In this document: positions 63,626 to 64,000 of the stretch, piece after piece
Numbering within the stretch: position 1 is the stretch's first letter
Layout of the letters: every line of letters begins with the position of its first letter
Assembly (NCBI GenBank): GCA_963815775.1
Contig: CAWFIB010000021.1
Coordinates: forward strand, 372,001-436,000
Reading direction: 5' to 3'
Length of the DNA: 64,000 bases
Source: CAVVDY01 sp963815775
GTDB taxonomy: Bacteria; Acidobacteriota; Terriglobia; Terriglobales; Acidobacteriaceae
Program-made: the position numbers and the translations under genes
Notes under the pieces: generated by a model
Databases searched by the model: none
What the model was told of the DNA's origin: nothing
Seen by the model: the letters and a program-made list of their open reading frames with translations, nothing else

Positions 63626-64000
63626 TTAGTCGTTGCTGCCACGCTGATCCCCCGCGACCGGGACGAGATTCCCGAATAACCCGTTTTGCTCATCGTCGGG
63701 TCCTGCGGTGAAGTACAGGGCATTGGACGCGCCCGACTTCCCATTGGCGCCAAAGGACAATCCCCAGAGACCATCGATGGCAATTGGCTGTCCGTTCTGG
63801 TCGAGCAGGTAACCTTCATGTTTGCCGGTGAAGGCGTTATAGGCGTGGATCCACCCGTCGCCGAAGTTACCGATCAGCAGACGATGGCTGAACACACCAA
63901 AATCGCTAGGCGCCATTGCGATGCCCCATGGCGCGTTAATGAAATTACCATGTTCCAGCGTGAGCAGCAGGTTACCGTTGGTGTCGAAGACGCCGACCCA
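63626..64000 (-). CDS. TIGR03118-like beta-propeller protein, C-terminal part only
   Basis: The reading frame is open to the right edge of the window (position 64000), so the N-terminus lies outside. The visible 125 or so residues contain the repeat-like motifs LLLTLEHGNFINAPWGIAM, LLIGNFGDGWIHAYN, GLWGLSFGANGKSG and ALYFTAGPDDEQNGLFG. These match the end of TIGR03118 proteins, which resemble NHL-type beta-propellers and are probably secreted. Function is unknown. Confidence 0.75.
   Translation of the reverse strand, partial: WVGVFDTNGNLLLTLEHGNFINAPWGIAMAPSDFGVFSHRLLIGNFGDGWIHAYNAFTGKHEGYLLDQNGQPIAIDGLWGLSFGANGKSGASNALYFTAGPDDEQNGLFGNLVPVAGDQRGSND

Overview
The window is about 60% G+C, densely coded bacterial chromosome and most likely comes from an Acidobacteriota genome (Terriglobia/Koribacter-like; inference). 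The pointers are a VWFA-related protein of the acidobacterial type, a TIGR03118-like beta-propeller at the right edge, a putative-Ig lipoprotein, many GTG/TTG starts and dispersed palindromes with TGAA/CTTCA loops. I see no rRNA, tRNA, CRISPR array, insertion sequence, prophage or plasmid gene. This is core genome with envelope and signalling genes mixed in.

Layout. 1-5841: a translationally coupled envelope operon (DUF1175/YfaT-like, thioester alpha-2-macroglobulin, polytopic membrane protein), converging on a SpoIID-metalloprotease fusion coupled to a minimal penicillin-binding transpeptidase (5996-8712). 8797-12787: small helical protein, quinone oxidoreductase, aldehyde dehydrogenase, FkbM methyltransferase. 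12892-20193: aminotransferase, polyprenyl-phosphate glycosyltransferase, EamA exporter, MsbA-like ABC exporter and the coupled yicC-gmk-rpoZ block. 20229-25970: dcd, HU/IHF, site-2 protease, ComEA-like protein, mnmG, diiron-type metallo-beta-lactamase-fold protein. 26073-31532: thioesterase, then heme A synthase, heme O synthase, ABC-2 exporter and DUF420 protein (cytochrome oxidase biogenesis), then ssb. 31840-38385: two paralogous lipoproteins, esterase, lone thiG, DUF4214-FkbM methyltransferase, PPi-type phosphofructokinase, TPR protein. 38691-46797: histidine kinase with an ethylene-receptor-like membrane sensor, glgX, zinc-ribbon protein, KirBac channel, HdeD, universal stress protein, BON protein. 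46814-64000: CPBP protease, ABC exporter, VWA protein, Ig-like lipoprotein, methyltransferase, DUF4105 protein, recN, marC, Hsp70-like protein, thrC, a two-component system and a partial beta-propeller.

The most unusual signal is a repeat system. Arrays of 7-bp units, facing each other as inverted arms, occur twice inside the reading frame of mnmG and once between genes, with a decayed copy after the DUF420 gene. A separate 14-bp-arm palindrome lies in frame inside an aminotransferase. In each gene the element is translated and lengthens the protein at a variable point, as Rickettsia palindromic elements do. Other leads are the ethylene-receptor-like kinase, a heme A synthase that seems to start at CTG, and the SpoIID-gluzincin fusion coupled to a stripped-down transpeptidase.
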